Shown: positions 1-12,672 of the stretch, piece by piece
Numbering within the stretch: the stretch's first letter is position 1
How the letters are laid out: each line of letters starts with the position of its first letter
DNA from: Hydnum rufescens UP504
Taxonomy: Eukaryota; Basidiomycota; Agaricomycetes; Cantharellales; Hydnaceae
Assembly (NCBI GenBank): GCA_014904985.1
Contig: MU128912.1
Location: forward strand, 219,368 to 283,367
Direction: 5' to 3'
Length of the DNA: 64,000 nucleotides
Made by a program: the position numbers and the translations under genes
The notes under the pieces: generated by a model
Seen by the model: only the letters and a program-made list of their open reading frames with translations
Database searches by the model: none
What the model was told of the DNA's origin: nothing

Positions 1-188
1 TTCTGCTTACGCAGGTCAGCGGCTGAGTACAATTTTCATTCTTTGTGGATTCAGATGCCCGAATATTTCCTGTAGCGATACCTATTAATGACCCTTATAT
101 ACCTTGTAATTCATCACAATTTGTGGACAGTGTACATCGGAATTTGCTTTGGGAATGCGCGCTTCTCACCCCTCGGCTCTAGCCGGCT

Positions 189-1855
189 ATGTCCGAGGCG
201 ATCCTCGCACAACGCACACTCGTTGATGACCAGTTCAAGGAACACCTCGATGTTGTCCTGGAGTTGCAACAAGAAGCGGTAGCACGTCTGAAAGAGTTGA
301 TAATTGAACGGAATTTAGATGGTGAGACGGCTGCCTGGTGTGTAGATTCGCTCGATATAAGTGAGTGCGTGGCCACGCCCACCAGCAGACGTGCTAATAC
401 CAAGCCCTCAGCTACTGTATTTCGTTTCTTTAAGGTATTCCCACCATGATCCCACACGGTTGTAGTTTTTGATGGGTATATTGTTGGCATCCCGACACGA
501 CGCGCGCATTAGAAACATAAATTCTCTCACGATGCCGCGCTTCTCGCTCTCGTTGCAAACTTCAAATGGCGTCTGGAGACTCTTCCGTACCAACCGCCGC
601 CCAAACCCAGCATGCTGCTCCGATTCCTCCCCCCGGAAGTCACAGATCCATTCGGGAGACCAATACTTGTCGTCCGAGCTCGGTACCTACCTGGTGTCAG
701 TATCATTGACCTCAAGAACCAGATTTTAACCGGGTACGAGCTTGCACGACTCCATATTGCACACTTGTTTCGGAACGATGGAGGCCGTGGGCATCGTGTT
801 TTGCAATTTGTGGTGATTCTGGATTTGCAAGACCTTCCAATACATGTCATGGTAGGGGCCACGATTATGATGCTTATGGAAGTATACTCAAGTATAAATA
901 TTACTAATCAACAGCCGATGGAGCTGGTACCGTGGTTTGGACAGTTGTTGATACCCCAATACCCTGGGATGTGTGGAACTTGTTATGTCGTGAATTATTC
1001 TTGGACATATGCTGGGTTATGGAGTGTTTTCAAGTGCGTTGGATATTCCTTTTCACAGCAGACCCATTTGATATCCATCGAATGCCATAAAGACGTCTGC
1101 TACCACAACGAGCGTTATCGCGAGTCTTTTTCCCGAGCTTGCCAGAATTGCAGACATTCTTGCCCCTATCATCTTTGCCAAAAGGTACTTGGAACTTGTT
1201 ACCCGTCGTTTTGTCCGTGAGCTTGATTCCACTACCTATTGCTGTAGAATACGGAGGGCACGTTCCACCGCCAAGTCCAAAATACGACGCCATGCTTCGC
1301 CGATACCTTCCAGACCTCTCGTCAGATGCTGTCTCACAATCTCCCGAATCCTCCGCCTCTTCAGAGACGGACGAAGGGCGAACTCTTCAAACTGTGTCTT
1401 CGTCATCTTCGCTGTCCCCATCATCGTCGCCGGCACCAACAGCGCCACCAGCCCCTGCACACATTCCTGTGTACCGCTCAATCCCCACCCGATCTTCGCT
1501 TAATACATTCTTCGGGTATCCCGCCGTGGTCACCGGCACCGGAGGTAGCCAGGTGCCAAAATTGTCCTTCGGCCGACGACGCAAACGTGACCTCGCGCGG
1601 ACTCTGTTTATTCTTCTTCTCCAGCGAATCGGCCGGGTTCTCACGCGGTTTCTTCTTGATCCGTTTGCCCTTCGGCGGACAAGAAGCGGAAGACGCAAAT
1701 GGAGGTTCTGGGTGTGGTGGAGCGTCCTGCTGTGGATGGGAGGAAATATTGTGCAGGTGTTGCGAGACATTAATGGACCAGCTGTGATGAGCCTCCAGGC
1801 ATTGGCGCAGGCTGCAGTGCGATCTGATCGGGTGCCCGCTGCCATTGCTTTGTGA
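189..1855 (+). CDS. SEC14-like CRAL-TRIO lipid-binding protein with C-terminal membrane segment
   Basis: Predicted phosphatidylinositol/lipid-transfer protein of about 450 residues. I trace six exons: 189-360, 412-434, 513-851, 915-1033, 1093-1184 and 1248-1855; their summed length is a multiple of three and all introns are GT-AG. The first intron has a textbook branch site (TGCTAAT) near 391. After joining, the CRAL-TRIO-N helices read TTVFRFFKKHKFSHDAALLA, followed by the lipid-binding lobe with FGRPILVVRARYLPG, VILDLQDL, VNYSWTYAGLWSVFKRLLPQ and the family hallmark LPKEYGG. The tail (about residues 250-450) is rich in Ser/Pro/Ala, then has a basic stretch and a hydrophobic segment near WRFWVWWSVLLWMGG, so the protein may be membrane-anchored, unlike soluble yeast Sec14. 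The start is the first in-frame ATG. It converges with the bZIP gene downstream. Confidence 0.88.
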
Positions 1856-2060
1856 CTCGAGCGATACCGTTAGCCAGTAATAGTAGAGTACATCGCAAAA
1901 TGATAATCAAATACAGGAGCTGGTTCTCAGTCCAAGAAAGACATCTAATCAGCAATGAAAAAAGGATAAATATGAAGGATGAGGAAGTATGTTCACAGAA
2001 AGTGAAGGAGGACATCAAGGTTCGGTTGAGAGAAAGAAAACGGTGGATTGATCACATCGA

Positions 2061-3011
2061 TCACAATGCGCCTAGGAGTTTCTTATCGCCGACATCATCA
2101 CTTTCATCCTCCCTACTACGTTTCGAACCGGCAGCGAGAACAGGTGTGGGGGAAGTCGACGGCAAACTCGAAGAACCGTTTGAAGCAGCCCCATTGCCGC
2201 CCGTGACGCCAACCACAAGGCCTTTGAGCCATCCATTTTCCCTCCTGAGGGCCTCACACTCCCTCTCGAGCTCGCCTACCCGGCTCTCGAGATCTTTGGC
2301 TTTTTTGTCCATAGCGAGCTCACGCTCCTTCTTCTTTAGACGAAAACGAGCGGAGGCAGCTGTGTTCCGCCGACGTTTATCTTCCGCAGGGGTAAGCGGG
2401 GTGGAGTTCCCATTGGAAGGGAATCCGTCGTCCGCCTCTTCGGTGTCGACGGACATGTCGCGGGAGATGGGGGTGGATACCTTGCGAGCAGTAGTCCGGG
2501 CTTTCTTGGCAGGTGGGGCTGACATCGGGGTGTCACGGGCCATCACGCCATGTTGGGGGTACGAGGGGCTCGCAGAAGAAGGTGCGGGGGTCTCTAGGGA
2601 ACTCGCCCCTCCGCCGGTTAAAGGGTATGAGGAGTGGAAACCGGGAGCTACTTGAAAAGGGTCCACACCAAGTCCTACGAGAAATTGATCGAAATCAAAG
2701 TTGGACGACGAGGAATGCTCGCCCATTAACGAAGGGTCGATGACTGCCGCTCGGCCTTTCGCGAGCGTCCCCGGAGAGTCGATATCTGGTTTTGGATCAA
2801 GGAATGAACCTGAAAGGGAAAGGTCTCTGTCTTGGGGGATGAACGGCTCGTCTGAAGCGAAGTTGACAGTTGTCCACAGGTCGAGCTGGGCAGCAAGATC
2901 ATTACTGAAGGGAGGACTACCAAGGAGGTCCTGGGAATCGGAAGAATCGGATGAGGCAGTGGGTGGATGAACGATGTTGAGACCTTGAAGCATAGCACTC
3001 GTGGGCGCCAT
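2061..3011 (-). CDS. bZIP transcription factor, Cys3/MetR-like
   Basis: Single-exon gene of 316 residues. The basic region near residues 210-235 reads RRRNTAASARFRLKKKEREL, the signature of the Cys3/MetR/Zip1 class of fungal bZIP regulators (sulfur-assimilation control in ascomycetes). A short leucine zipper follows, with ESRVGELERECEALRRENGW and the class-typical WLKGLV ending. The N-terminal 200 residues are acidic and Ser/Pro-rich, as expected of an activation domain, and include SNFDFDQFLVGLGVDPFQ. The target genes cannot be inferred here; a role in sulfur metabolism is an analogy to ascomycete family members. About 1.4 kb of non-coding DNA upstream could hold its promoter. Confidence 0.9.
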   Translation of the reverse strand: MAPTSAMLQGLNIVHPPTASSDSSDSQDLLGSPPFSNDLAAQLDLWTTVNFASDEPFIPQDRDLSLSGSFLDPKPDIDSPGTLAKGRAAVIDPSLMGEHSSSSNFDFDQFLVGLGVDPFQVAPGFHSSYPLTGGGASSLETPAPSSASPSYPQHGVMARDTPMSAPPAKKARTTARKVSTPISRDMSVDTEEADDGFPSNGNSTPLTPAEDKRRRNTAASARFRLKKKERELAMDKKAKDLESRVGELERECEALRRENGWLKGLVVGVTGGNGAASNGSSSLPSTSPTPVLAAGSKRSREDESDDVGDKKLLGAL

Positions 3012-4444
3012 CTGTAGCCTCGTGTAGGGAGGGTAACGGAGTGTGCAGAGGAGAAGAGAATCAAGAAGGGCGGAAGGATGGCCTCGGGAAGTACCGCATC
3101 GGGAATCGGCTCCTGCCTACTTCTTTTCTCATTCCGGATTGACCTTTAGCCCCTTCCCCTTGCTCGGCTTGGTGTCACTCGACCATCGGCCGCTTATCCG
3201 GCCCGGGGGGGGGGCCGTTTCCCTTTGCGAGATATCAGCTAGTGGTGGCTCCCTTACCTCTGAATCCAAGTTGGAAGCAAATCGGCGTCCACAGCGACGT
3301 GGAACACTTGGTGCACTCAACACCAGCATCGTTATACGTTAACGAAGGATTACTGGTCCTAGCAGGACCCTGGCTTGACGGAAATAGGAATTATGAAAAT
3401 ATACATATGTGGCCACAGGAGGGTGATTACAGCGACTGCCGAAATGACCGCCCAGATGGGTTGCACTCCTTAGCTGGTTGCACTCCTCAGCTGGTCATGA
3501 GATGCACTCATGGAGCTCGTATAAGAGAAAAATATGGACTTGTTTCTCTTCTGCAACCAACAAAACTTCGAAATTCGAAATCCTCATGGGGGGAATTTCA
3601 AGCAAAGGGGGGTGTGCCCTGAAAGCAGGATACACCCCTGGGAAATAACCAAGAAATAATGTTGATACCATTAACCTGCAGAAGAGCGTCATTTCCAGGA
3701 TATCTCATACATGAGGATAGGGTCCCTCGGTCCGGACTGATACTGTATCAGGCCAGACCCGGCCAGACTCACACAACAATCTATATATATCAAAAATTAG
3801 TCGTTGTTGTTGGAAGCGAAAAAAGGCTGAAAACGGAAACTATGGCTACTTATCTCATTCCGATCCAGATTTCTTAGCATCATGATCATTCCGATCATCA
3901 GGAATTCTTTCATCTTCATCTCCATCCTCCAAGTGATCCCACCACACCCAAAATCCCTACAAAGCCCAAGGTAGACACCTCCATCAATGGTCTACCCCAT
4001 GTTGGGGGGGTGTCTCATCTTCGAGGGTGCCGTAAGCGACGTAAGCTCACGTGATACCAATACTGGCCACAAGGCCTCACTCCAGGAGGCGGAAGTCTCA
4101 GGTTACAGGGGCCTGGGTGTGACCAGGGCCATGGCCATAAACCGGTGCCTAGGGATGACGTAAAGTTGCTGGCGGCAGTGTCAGAATCAGTATGACTCTG
4201 ACTAGTCCATCGGTTGTGTAAGCCATCAGAGAAAGATGTAACCCAGTCGTGTTTTGATCTTGGAGTCAATTTGGAAACTTCCGGGAATTGAAATTTCACC
4301 TGGGGCGCCCATATCTTGATGTCGTGGCTTGGGCCTTTTTTCGGGAAAAAACAATATGGTTCACACACTCTAGTTGTTTTTCGATAACCGCCGGATCCAA
4401 AATTCTCTCGGAAATCGCCGCCTCAGACCTTTTTACTTTTGGTA
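3012..4444. other. Intergenic region between two divergent genes
   Basis: No convincing gene. It separates the divergently transcribed bZIP and CLPTM1-family genes and should contain both promoters. It holds a 17-bp tandem duplication (3459-3492), a run of nine G near 3206 and several GC-rich patches. Open frames here are short and lack recognisable domains or splice sites. Confidence 0.6.
3459..3492. repeat. 17-bp tandem duplication
   Basis: Two adjacent copies of GGTTGCACTCCTYAGCT differing at one pyrimidine position, in the shared upstream region of the bZIP and CLPTM1-family genes. Confidence 0.85.
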
Positions 4445-7400
4445 ATGGCCACACCAGCCGCGACGTCTGGGAGGCGACCAGGGGCCCCTGCCAGAGCTGA
4501 TGCTCCTGGTTCCTCGGCGTGGAGTATTTTCCAGAATGTAGTCATTATTTGGGCCTTGTCGTAAGTGCAATTGAATTCCTCATGGAGTCAAAGCCTGCTG
4601 AACATTCTGCTGTTTGTATAAATCAAGACAGATCTGTTCGTCAAATTATCTCTAGATGTGGGGTATAGTATAGGGTCTCATGCACTCTTGAATCCAGTCA
4701 CGAAATTCGTTCTCGTCCCATACATACTACCCAATTTTTCAACGGATTCTGCAATTGCTGACACCGATGACAAGGAATCATCTGGGGCCTTTACCCCTGA
4801 AGGACTTATAGCACAGCCCATATGGCCATTAGGCACCGAACTGGCCATAGATATTTACATTTCCAGTTCGTCTGAACCCTCAGACTTATTCTCTAAATCC
4901 CGAGCGCCGTCTTCCGAAAAGACCGCACTGGCGCACCTGACTTGGGACAAGGTCAAATGGGGTGATTGGAACATTGAGAAATCGTGGACTGGAACGGTGG
5001 ACTTGCCCACTGTGCGTCGGCTTGTAACTATCTCTCGTCTCATGAATACAGTGTCTGATGCAACACCGCCATTTCCAAGTCTGTTCGGAACAACGCATCG
5101 TCTATTTGGGCGTATATCTTTTTGACGGCGAACGGAGCCAGCCATAATCCCTACAACGCGATGTACTACCCGGGACACATTCATCTTATCCGCAAACGTC
5201 AGTCTCGTGGCTCGGATTGGGAGCGAATTGCCCCTTATTCTCTCCTCCAGAGCTTACAAAGTACAAGCCACATAAAAAAATCATTCGCGAGAAAAAACTT
5301 CTTGCCTCCGAGGGAGGAGAGGAAGTGGAAGAACAAATAATAGATGTCAGTGTTTCGCCTCATGGTGATCCAGACCCTTCCTTATTCGACAATTCTTCCC
5401 GAAGAATGGTCTTTGGGTGCCATACTGGTATGTCCACACTCTTATCTAAATTATATCCACGCTTGTACCAAAATGAAGCCTCTCACCCTAGGCACCAAAA
5501 CTTGACCCTTGCCTTGATATCGGACACTACTTCTCTTCCCATCAGTGAGCTTCCTCCACAGATGGTCGAACGTAAGGCTAGCTTTTACACCCCCGGATTT
5601 CCTACAATCAACCATTCAATCCCATTTTCGCAGATGTTCATGTTGTCCCGGGGGACAGGCACCCCAGTGGAAAACCTCACTATTACCCCGTAATATACCC
5701 CAACACATTTTGGCAACTTTCGTCTCACTGGGAGCCCTACACAGTCGCAAATACCTCCCTGCCACTCCATATAGATTTCCATGCGTTGAGCTGGCGCAAA
5801 TTCCAGATTTACTCCAGCTTGAATGTCGGGTTCGACCAGGCCGCCGCACAGCAAGGCGCCGGAGCTGCCTCCGAATTGGATGAAATAAAGCGGATGTTCT
5901 TGGAGACTAATCCTATCCTCTTGATCGTGACTGCAATTGTTAGTGTCCTCCACATGGTCTTCGAATTGCTTGGTGTGTCCTTGCTGGATTTTTCACATCC
6001 GAAGTTCTTGCATGACGTATTTTGGGTCATAGCGTTCACTGCAGATGTCAGCCACTGGCGCAAGAAATCCGAACTCACTGGCATATCTGTCCGGTGCGTT
6101 CATATTCGGATTTGAGGGGGTTCTTTGTCTGACCTTGTAGTCCAACAGTACGATCTTCACCAACGTTTTTGTGCAGGTGCGTTATCCACGTGCTACAATA
6201 AAAATAATCTACATGGCATGGGTTTTGTCTCCTAGATAATTATTCTATTGTACCTGGTGGACAACAATGAGGTACATCTCATCGTTCTTCTCATTTGATG
6301 CAGAACTCAAGCACCGCTTTGCTTAGGACACCTCGTGGATGATCTTGTTCGGACAGGTTGGCTCCACATGAGGGCGCTTTCAGTCATAGACTCGACTGAA
6401 CCCATGATTTTCAGGGCACGGGCGCAGCCATCGAAGCTTGGAAGGTACTGCCCCCTCGTGTCAATTTGTCTTCTCTTACGTGACCATAGGATTCATGCGG
6501 GATGTAGGTGACAAAAGTGTTGGATATTCGACTGGTACGTTCTGGCCCCGGAGCCAGACTGCCCTACCAACTAGTCATTACAGGTACGTCTTCTCTGGTC
6601 TCATTCTAACTGTTTGTCATTCCTTTTAAATCTTACTCATAGATAAACATGTCCTTACGGAGGATGAGAAACGCACCCAAGAGTGAGTTCTTGTTCTAGA
6701 AGCATTTCCTTCGTACTAACCGCTCTTTTGACACATAGATATGACCGGCTGGCCTTCCGATATGTTTCTTATGCCGCGGCACCACTTCTGTTTGCGTACA
6801 CGATTTATAGTTTGATGTACCAATCACACAAAGGCTGGTATTCCTTCACTATCCGGTATGTTCGTGAGGGTGTGGTGGTATTGGGTCTGGGAGACACTTG
6901 ACCCCCCCCTTTTTTGGTGTGCCTAGGACGTTGACATCGTTTGTGTATACCTTTGGTTTCGTACGTATCCGTATCGCCTTCGCTTCTTAACTTTCCGTCA
7001 AAGCTCACCTACTACCATTTCTAGGCCCAACTCGTTCCGCAACTCATAATCAACTACAAGCTCAAGGTCAGTCGCGTTAGTGGGATTTGGGAGCCCCGAA
7101 TTCTTGACTGAAAGTCATTGTTGGGTCCAGAGTGTCGCGCATCTACCAACAAAAGCGTTTGTATACAAGTTCTTAGGGACGATCGTAGATGATTTCTTTG
7201 CGTACGTCCCCCCTTTGTTGATAACCTTTCTCAGCAGGGACTAATACAATGGACTGTGTACATTTCTCATTCGATTGAACGTTGGTTTCCAGTTTCTGCA
7301 TCAAAATGCCTCGTACGCGATTTTCCCTAGTCCATATTGATTTTACCGACAGCTTTTATTCCATTACAGTCTTGCATCGTTTAGCGTGCTTCAGAGATGA

Positions 7401-7628
7401 TGTGGTGTTCCTAATTTTCTTGTATCAGAGATGGATCTATCGCGTCGACCCGAAGCGCGTGAATGAGGTGAGTGCGAACCTGATCAAGAGAGTGTATGAC
7501 TATGTTATTGAATGCTTGAATTTTTTCTTTTTTTTCTCCAGTTTGGACAAGTCATGAACCTCGAGTCGGAAGGGCATTCGGGAGAGGGGGAAGATGCAAC
7601 AGTAGTGGAGAGCAAGAAGGACAAGTAA
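4445..7628 (+). CDS. CLPTM1-family multi-pass membrane protein
   Basis: Homologue of cleft lip and palate transmembrane protein 1, an ER/plasma-membrane protein family that includes human CLPTM1 and CLPTM1L. Exon 1 (4445-4560) starts MATPAATSGRRPGAP and ends in a hydrophobic stretch before a GTAAGT donor. Later exons spell a long lumenal domain (SSIWAYIFLTANGASHNPYN, YPNTFWQLSSHWEPYTV), then membrane-proximal family blocks: RMFLETNPILLIVTAIVS, ADVSHWRKKSELTGISVR, AFRYVSYAAAPLLFAYTIYS, HKGWYSF, PQLIINYKLKSVAHLP, and near the end RDDVVFLIFLYQRWIYRVDP. The C-terminus is short, acidic and ends ESKKDK. I count roughly a dozen introns of 45-80 nt and did not fix every one; the intron removed between the DLPT and RNNASS blocks (about 5004-5080) is inferred. 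Function in fungi is not established. Confidence 0.9.
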
Positions 7629-8239
7629 AAGGAGGAAGCAGCAGAAGCAGAACCCTCTAAACCTATAGACTTCTTCCTCCGTATTACCTTTCCATTTATC
7701 CAGGCTTTTTTGATGACAACGTCTCAGTCGCTAATCTAAAGGACTCTTTGGCTGGATTTGTGGCACGACACAGGAACGAGTAAGTGCTCACCGTACGAAT
7801 GCTTCTAACAGGACTATTAGCGGCCGGGGACTAGGTAAAGCGCACCTAAAACTACTATTAAATTCACCCCAAATCATTGGTCCATAAAAAATGTGGAGGT
7901 AATATGATTGAAAGTCCAAAGCCGAGGCGAATGATGATGTCGAATTAAGGGTTATACAAGAGTCCATGATATGTACGTCACCCGTCTGCCCAAAGTCCCA
8001 TAATCAAATGTAAAGGATAAGAGGTGGCAGCAGATAAATGGTTAGCATGCGATAAATGAATGACTGAAGGAAGGATGACCATAGGTGCATGACGAGGAAA
8101 AATAAGCGAGAACCTCTGCAAAGTCCACAGTAAGTTACAATCTGGCCTAGCGGAATTGGGCACCGATTTGATGTAGTACAAGGGTGATGATGGATTGACG
8201 TGTATGGATACTAATAAGACGCCTAGAAGAATGTGAACA
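7629..8239. other. Intergenic region between convergent genes
   Basis: Shared 3' flank of the CLPTM1-family gene (+) and the large unknown gene (-). It presumably contains both polyadenylation regions. No gene, repeat or structured RNA is evident. Confidence 0.6.
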
Positions 8240-11200
8240 CTAAAATTGCCGTACAAGGTCTACCCGCTCGCTCTCCGTCGGATACCTTAAGGCGACGAAG
8301 TCGCTTTCCTGAGGGATGAGTGAATCGAATCGTTTGGAAGAGACCGAACTGGGGGAGGGCCTGGAGAAAGTCACGAGAGACGTAGAACTATTTCTAAACG
8401 CCACCTCTGAACGTGAGGCACGCGGCATTGGATACTCATCCGCAAAGCGAGGATATACATGCCCATCGTTTGGCGCGAGACCTGTGCCACCCAACGCGGC
8501 ATCCCGCAATTGGATTTCACGCTCCGCAGAACGGCGCCCAGCACTCGAACCACTGCCTCCGAAGATAGAACTGAGGCCGCTAGTGAACCGGCTCCGTCTC
8601 TTCGAGCTCTTCTCACTCTTTGTGGGGGAAAGCGATAAGGATAATGCAGCATAGTGTGAGGGTTCATCTTCCCAACGCCCGACGAGGGACGGCGCTGACG
8701 CCCCGAATTCATCTACTTGGAAAGTTCCAAAGAAGGGAGGTGGCGGCACGAGCGCTTCGCTATTTTTCCGACTCCGAGAGATCAAATTCCCCAATGTCTG
8801 GGTAACAGGGCGCGAAAATAGATCACTGAAGGATTGTCGCCGCGCCTCAGTTTTGAAAGGAGGTGAGGGTGTATCATACGTAGTGAAAGGTCTCAGCGTG
8901 GGCTGGCTCCGTACTGCGTAGAATGTCTCGTCAGGCAACGGTGGGAGTTCTTTATTGGAGAATATGGACTGTGGCTGAGTACTACCTCCAATATGTTGCA
9001 GCGAGAGGGTCGCATCAGTTGGAGGTGGAGATACACCCTGTCGCCATGGTTCGGGGGTCGGGTACGTAACACTCCTGGATTTGCCCGAATAGGTCTGAAT
9101 GCCGGGTATTCGTTCGCGCCGCTCTCGGGAACCATCATCCATCATGAGTTCCAATTCATATATTGGCCCGCTGTGACGACGTTCCTCTCCAAGGGGGCCG
9201 TCCCGAAGGGATGTTACAGATAAAGACGATATGGAAGCACCTGTGGCCGGTGATAATGGAGGTGGTACAGATAGCGATGGTGACCGAGGCTGAGGACTAG
9301 ATGACCCGGAAGATTGTACTGGGGGGGAAGACGCATGACGAATATGAGGGGATCGCTCGTGACCATTCGACCGGTTGACGAGGTAGGACAGCGATGGCGG
9401 TGGATCCAAGGGTACATCTAGATCCTCCTGCGGTCGTTGGGCCCTCGACCCAGAACTAACCTTGTCCTTCCCTGTCATTTTTTTCCACAAACGTTTGATA
9501 GTATGCTTCTTGGGCTTGACGACTTCGTCGGGGACCAAAGTCGCGGCTTCATCCACCAATTGAATCGCCGACCATGGCTCATCGTCGAAAGGAGTCACGA
9601 CATCACGGTCTTGTTCAAGCCCAAGACTGCGATAGAAGGGAACAATTAATACGCACCATTATATGAGGAATGGAGAATGAAGAAATGCAACATACTGCAT
9701 ATCCATCATGCTACCGGAATTATTATGCAGGCTGGCCTCGCTACCGTAAGCGCCTCGCCAGTGTTTGAAGCCGAGGAATCGCGGGGTACTAGGCTCCATG
9801 GAAATTTGCGACTGCCCTCGGCCCAACGGTAGAGGTGGAGAAAGGGTAAGTGGGGAGGAAAGTCGTTTATTCGTTGATATTGAGGGGGTGGAGAGAGAGA
9901 TTTGCGAACGGGAACCATAACTGACATTTTGTAGCGGATTGGATAGTGAATGCATAGAAGACGCGTCCGATCCGAATCCTCGTCCAATATCAGGAACGGA
10001 AATCCGACTCATTTTGCGTGTGCGTCGTTTCTCTGTGCGTTCTTCCGCCTTTTTGCGCTCGCGTTCTTCCCTTTGTTGTCGTCGGATGTCGACGCGTTCA
10101 AGAATCAAGCCACTCTCCAGCAAGGTCACATCTCGGGGGATAGGATCATCCCCATCGGTTGAAGCACGAAGTCTAACTCCACTGGAGGAATCTTCGATAG
10201 GGACGCGACCGATATCGGCAGTGGACCGCCGCAGGTGATGATAAGCCTCCCGCATCTTCGAATCTCGAAGGTGGGCCTCCCGCAAAGTTTGTTCCTGAGC
10301 TTGCAATTCTGCGGCAAGGAATTCTGCTTGGCTTTTGATATATTTTTCGAGGGTCTGCCATCGCGCAGCAGGCTCTTTAGGGTTCTACGTAAAACGGTGT
10401 CAGTTGTCACGTCACAACAATGTTGGATACTAGAAGCTCCGTACCATTGTTAACCAGATCATCAGGTTCCCTTCAGTCAAATGACCACCCTGAGACTGAG
10501 GTTTATTGCTATTTGCAGAGGGTGGAATACGGTCCCTCGCCTCTTGCTGCTCCCGTCGGACAAGTTCCTCATACCATACATCGCTTTCTCTTTCCCACAC
10601 ACCTGGACTAGTGACGTCCACGTCCGCCATATCGCGATCACGTAACATGCATTCGACGCAAACCTCCTCCGGTGGAACGACTTTTTGAGCCGTTTGAGGA
10701 CGCATAAAGACTTTGGGGTTTGGCAATGCTGGGGGTGAAGATGGCTTGGATACCATGGTAGAAGCAGCATATTTCAATGGAGCGTCCGCGGATTGTATCT
10801 GAGCTGGAGGAGAGTTGCTTGATGATGGATATTGTTGGAGAGAAGAAGCGCGAACGGAGACAGGTGTATCATATTTGTACTCAGCAGAGTCAATCCGTCT
10901 TGGTCCATTGACAACTTTTAGCTGTGCATCGCTAGCTCGGTTTCGGGTGTTGTCATCACCTGATATCGCACTAGCCGTGTCGACCCGAAGCACGGTAACT
11001 CCGGGATGCTGTACAGCGGGACCAGGCGCGCCTGTAGGAAGCTCCAAAGGACGACCTGGATAAGACCCAGAGCTAGGTGTGAGAGGAGGCCGAAGGGAGG
11101 CACACTGTGTTGAGGCAGGGGAAGGATCTCCTTCAAAAACGTCTTCACGTCTTCTGCGCGTGCCAATTGTACGAATAGATGCACTGGCTCTCCCATTAAG

Positions 11201-11455
11201 GGCCGAGTTATGCCTTTCGCTCATTACAGGATCATCGCCCCGGGAGGTGGTGATCAGAGTCCTGGCACGAAGACTGGGGGTGGGTGATTGTGAGATAGGT
11301 GGCCTTCGCGTCTCTTCGGATGTGGGGGATATAGAATCAAAGGTCATTTTGGAAAATGAACCCAAGTGCAGACTTGGGAGCACAATCCCGACGTCGCTCA
11401 GCGTTTGGGAGGCAGAACCAGGAGGCGGGGCGGATACAAGGGCAACGCCTGCCAT
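8240..11455 (-). CDS. Conserved hypothetical protein, large and mostly disordered
   Basis: I do not recognise a named family. Three exons (11455-10445, 10384-9696, 9626-8240) join in frame to give 1028 residues; introns 10385-10444 and 9627-9695 have GT-AG ends. Most of the chain is low-complexity Ser/Pro/Arg-rich and probably disordered. The central part (about residues 265-480) is different: a short cysteine pair in VCVECMLRDRDMADVDV, a charged segment EESDVWYEELVRREQQ-like in composition, then a helix-rich region (EKYIKSQAEFLAAELQAQ, RVDIRRQQREERERKKAEER) that looks like a coiled coil. The C-terminal third has a basic block (KPKKHTIKRLWKKMTGK) and many SP sites. The pattern suggests a regulatory or scaffold protein, but this is inference. 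Confidence 0.8.
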
Positions 11456-11662
11456 GTGACTGGGGCGGCTCTAGGATGGGGCAGAAGGCAATGAGGGGTA
11501 AATTGCCAGTCTAGCCGTCGAGGGCGTCGGGCCAGAAGCGGGACTGGGGCCCTCACGTGATCGGAACTTGCCGGAAGCTCCATTAGGTCTCTTTCACGGG
11601 CAAAAATCATTGCTATAGAAGCGCATGTATACTACGCGTATATAATGAGAAGGAAATGGTAT

Positions 11663-12672
11663 CTACTTCCGGTACCTGCAAGGGCGATCTCTGAGACAGG
11701 GTTGGCGGGACGAGCATGGGGGGCGAACCCACCAAATAACGCTTTTCCTGTTTCTCCGCATCTTTCGTTGCAATTGAAGCATTCCATACAGCAACGCCTC
11801 GGCTGTAGGGGGACATCCGGGGACGTAAATGTCCACCGGGACAATACCTGACACAGAAAGAAACCAGTTCATCCAGAAAGAATGGCGTGAAAGTTCGAAC
11901 AATTGACTTACGGTCACATCCACGGACGACCGAATAAGAGTAGTGATAGTAACCACCACCATTGGCACAAGAACCCATGGAAATGACCCAGCGTGGTTCC
12001 GGCATTTGGTCATACACTTTCCGCAACGCCGGTGCCATTTTGTTAGTTAGTGTCCCAGCAACTATCATGATATCAGACTGCCGGGGACTAGCGCGGAACA
12101 CAATGCCAAGACGATCCTGATCGTAACGGGCTGCAGCCATGTGCATCATCTCCACTGCACAACAAGCGAGACCTGGCGAAAGAGCTAAATGATGGTTTGT
12201 CTACGAGAAGATACGCGGGTTATACCAAAGGTCATCGGCCACATGGACCCCTGTCTCCCCCAGTTCGCAATCTTATCGAGAGTAGACAGCACATATTCTA
12301 AGTTCAGGCAGCCATGAAGCAAAGTAGACCATGATGGAAGATGTTGGGCAGTCTGACCTGCTGCATTATTCGGCGTTTCCAGGCTCAATTGAGTGGATCC
12401 GCGTTGGGCAATCTTGGTTGAGGGTTCCGAAGACACGACCGGCGCAGCCTCGATTGTTGCGGCTGGACTGGAATGGAAAAAACGACTGGCTGATACGAAG
12501 ACGTCGTGGGTAAACAGGTCCGTCGACCGTAGCAGAACTGGTGTAACATACCTCCAGAAAGCCCAATAGCTCGTACTGGGAGGCCTAGACGCAGACGGTG
12601 AGAATATTTCCTGCATTTTCAGATAGCACTCCTGCCTGTGGTCACTGGACGACGAAGACCAGCCAACAGCAT
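11663..12672 (-). CDS. NDUFS7: NADH:ubiquinone oxidoreductase 20 kDa subunit (PSST/NDUFS7)
   Basis: Core matrix-arm subunit of mitochondrial complex I, which binds the terminal Fe-S cluster N2 at the quinone site. The conserved core includes [20 protein letters not shown] (adjacent cluster cysteines), [35 protein letters not shown] and [20 protein letters not shown], giving the four cluster-ligand cysteines. Introns at 12173-12225, 11848-11911 and 11676-11732 are needed to join these blocks; the last intron restores the usual C-terminus, ending WYRK. The N-terminus is less certain. An ATG at 12672 opens [14 protein letters not shown], a good mitochondrial presequence, and joins [14 protein letters not shown] if an intron of about 115-120 nt is removed. 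An ATG at 12616 reads into the same exon without splicing. Confidence 0.93.
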
